Source: Bordetella parapertussis (GTDB lineage: Bacteria > Pseudomonadota > Gammaproteobacteria > Burkholderiales > SG8-41). From it: DNA of 39,768 nt. The notes under the pieces are model-generated. The model saw only the letters and a list, made by a program, of their open reading frames with translations. It was not told the DNA's origin and did no database searches. The stretch spans positions 1 through 39,768 of the forward strand of contig CAMDSO010000025.1 of NCBI GenBank assembly GCA_945906935.1. The letters run 5' to 3'. This document shows positions 39,487 to 39,768 of this stretch, one piece after another (the first letter of the stretch is position 1; each line of letters opens with the position of its first letter). The translations under genes were made by a program, and so were the position numbers.

Positions 39487-39768
39487 TTTCAAAGCCACAA
39501 CATGGGATTTACGACGCAGTGGTCGACCAAGAGTTGCGAGACTTGCTCGCTCGTTATCCTGAGCTGCGAACAGTATTCGGAAAAATTGAGACCGAAGAGC
39601 AACCGAATCGCTATTCGGCCTTTGTCGCAGGAGTAATTGAGCAGGCGTTGAAGGAAGAGACTGATCCTGTAGCGCGGTTTTCGATATGTAATCGTATTAT
39701 CGAAATAATTGCAGGGGAGCCCAAGTGGGCGCATCTGCAGCGCCGGCAATTTACGCAAACAGAAAATG
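39483..39768 (+). CDS. N-terminal part of a probable DUF3427-type helicase (cut by window end)
   Basis: A frame opening with TTG at 39483-39485 overlaps the Nudix TGA (TTGA, like ATGA) and stays open to the last base, about 95 codons. It reads ISKPQHGIYDAVVDQEL, later RYSAFVAGVIEQALKEE and FSICNRIIEIIAGE. This pattern (xGLYExLI...LxxxL, then a helix, then CNxIIELL) is, from memory, the N-terminus of large DEAD/DEAH helicases that carry a phospholipase-D-like nuclease and DUF3427. No helicase motif lies in the visible part, so the call is tentative. Its linkage to a Nudix enzyme suggests nucleic-acid repair or antiviral defence (inference). Confidence 0.55.
   Translation, partial: MISKPQHGIYDAVVDQELRDLLARYPELRTVFGKIETEEQPNRYSAFVAGVIEQALKEETDPVARFSICNRIIEIIAGEPKWAHLQRRQFTQTEN

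Noticed and set aside
1-39768. CRISPR arrays, tRNA or rRNA genes, complete insertion sequences
   Set aside because: Looked for regularly spaced repeats, cloverleaf-type arms and transposase motifs and saw none; a short degenerate element could still be missed by eye.

Overview
The window is GC-rich and densely coded, with strong G/C bias at third codon positions. Its outstanding property is a large set of TctC/Bug-type periplasmic solute-binding proteins (SBPs): twelve genes in under 40 kb. Expansion of this family is a hallmark of Burkholderiales and related Betaproteobacteria, so I infer a heterotrophic betaproteobacterium specialised in scavenging organic acids. This rests on gene content only; I saw no rRNA, tRNA, CRISPR array or intact insertion sequence.

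Layout. (A) 254-5656, minus strand: a tight five-gene operon reading GMC subunit 3, GMC flavin oxidoreductase, two Bug proteins and a D-2-hydroxyacid dehydrogenase. It looks like an oxidise, take up and reduce module for sugar acids. (B) 6023-13746: a Gfo/Idh/MocA oxidoreductase, a small methyltransferase, three Bug genes, a periplasmic MsrA, a duplicated SnoaL-like protein and a proline-rich membrane-anchored protein of unknown role. (C) 13814-18794: a fumarylacetoacetate-hydrolase-family enzyme (minus), then on the plus strand a Tat-type secreted protein with an intradiol-dioxygenase-like fold, a secreted carboxymuconolactone-decarboxylase-family protein, a CoxG-like SRPBCC protein and a thiamine-diphosphate (ThDP) enzyme. 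(D) 18863-21929, minus strand: CorA, an NMT1-type SBP whose signal peptide appears frameshifted, and a Bug gene. (E) 22163-30194, plus strand: three Bug genes, a fused SCOT-type CoA-transferase, a divergent acyl-CoA dehydrogenase, two tandem Lin0512-family paralogues and an MDR oxidoreductase, closed by a bidirectional terminator shared with a luciferase-like monooxygenase on the other strand. (F) 31446-38695: Bug, MDR, Bug, then a convergent Bug, then MDR, a second ThDP enzyme and a YajD-type HNH protein. (G) 38696-39768: base composition drops, and a Nudix hydrolase is coupled to the start of what looks like a DUF3427-type helicase, cut by the window end. This may be the edge of an acquired island.

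The genes read as a mosaic of small catabolic cassettes, most carrying their own Bug receptor, with no TctA/TctB membrane subunits anywhere in the window. The receptors must therefore use permeases encoded elsewhere or have roles other than transport. The most novel candidates are the Lin0512 pair, in which one paralogue keeps the GxGxDxHG motif and the other has Arg in place of His, beside an acyl-CoA dehydrogenase that appears to lack its catalytic Glu; the CTG start overlapping a stop codon in operon A; and several palindromic operator-like sites in front of Bug genes.
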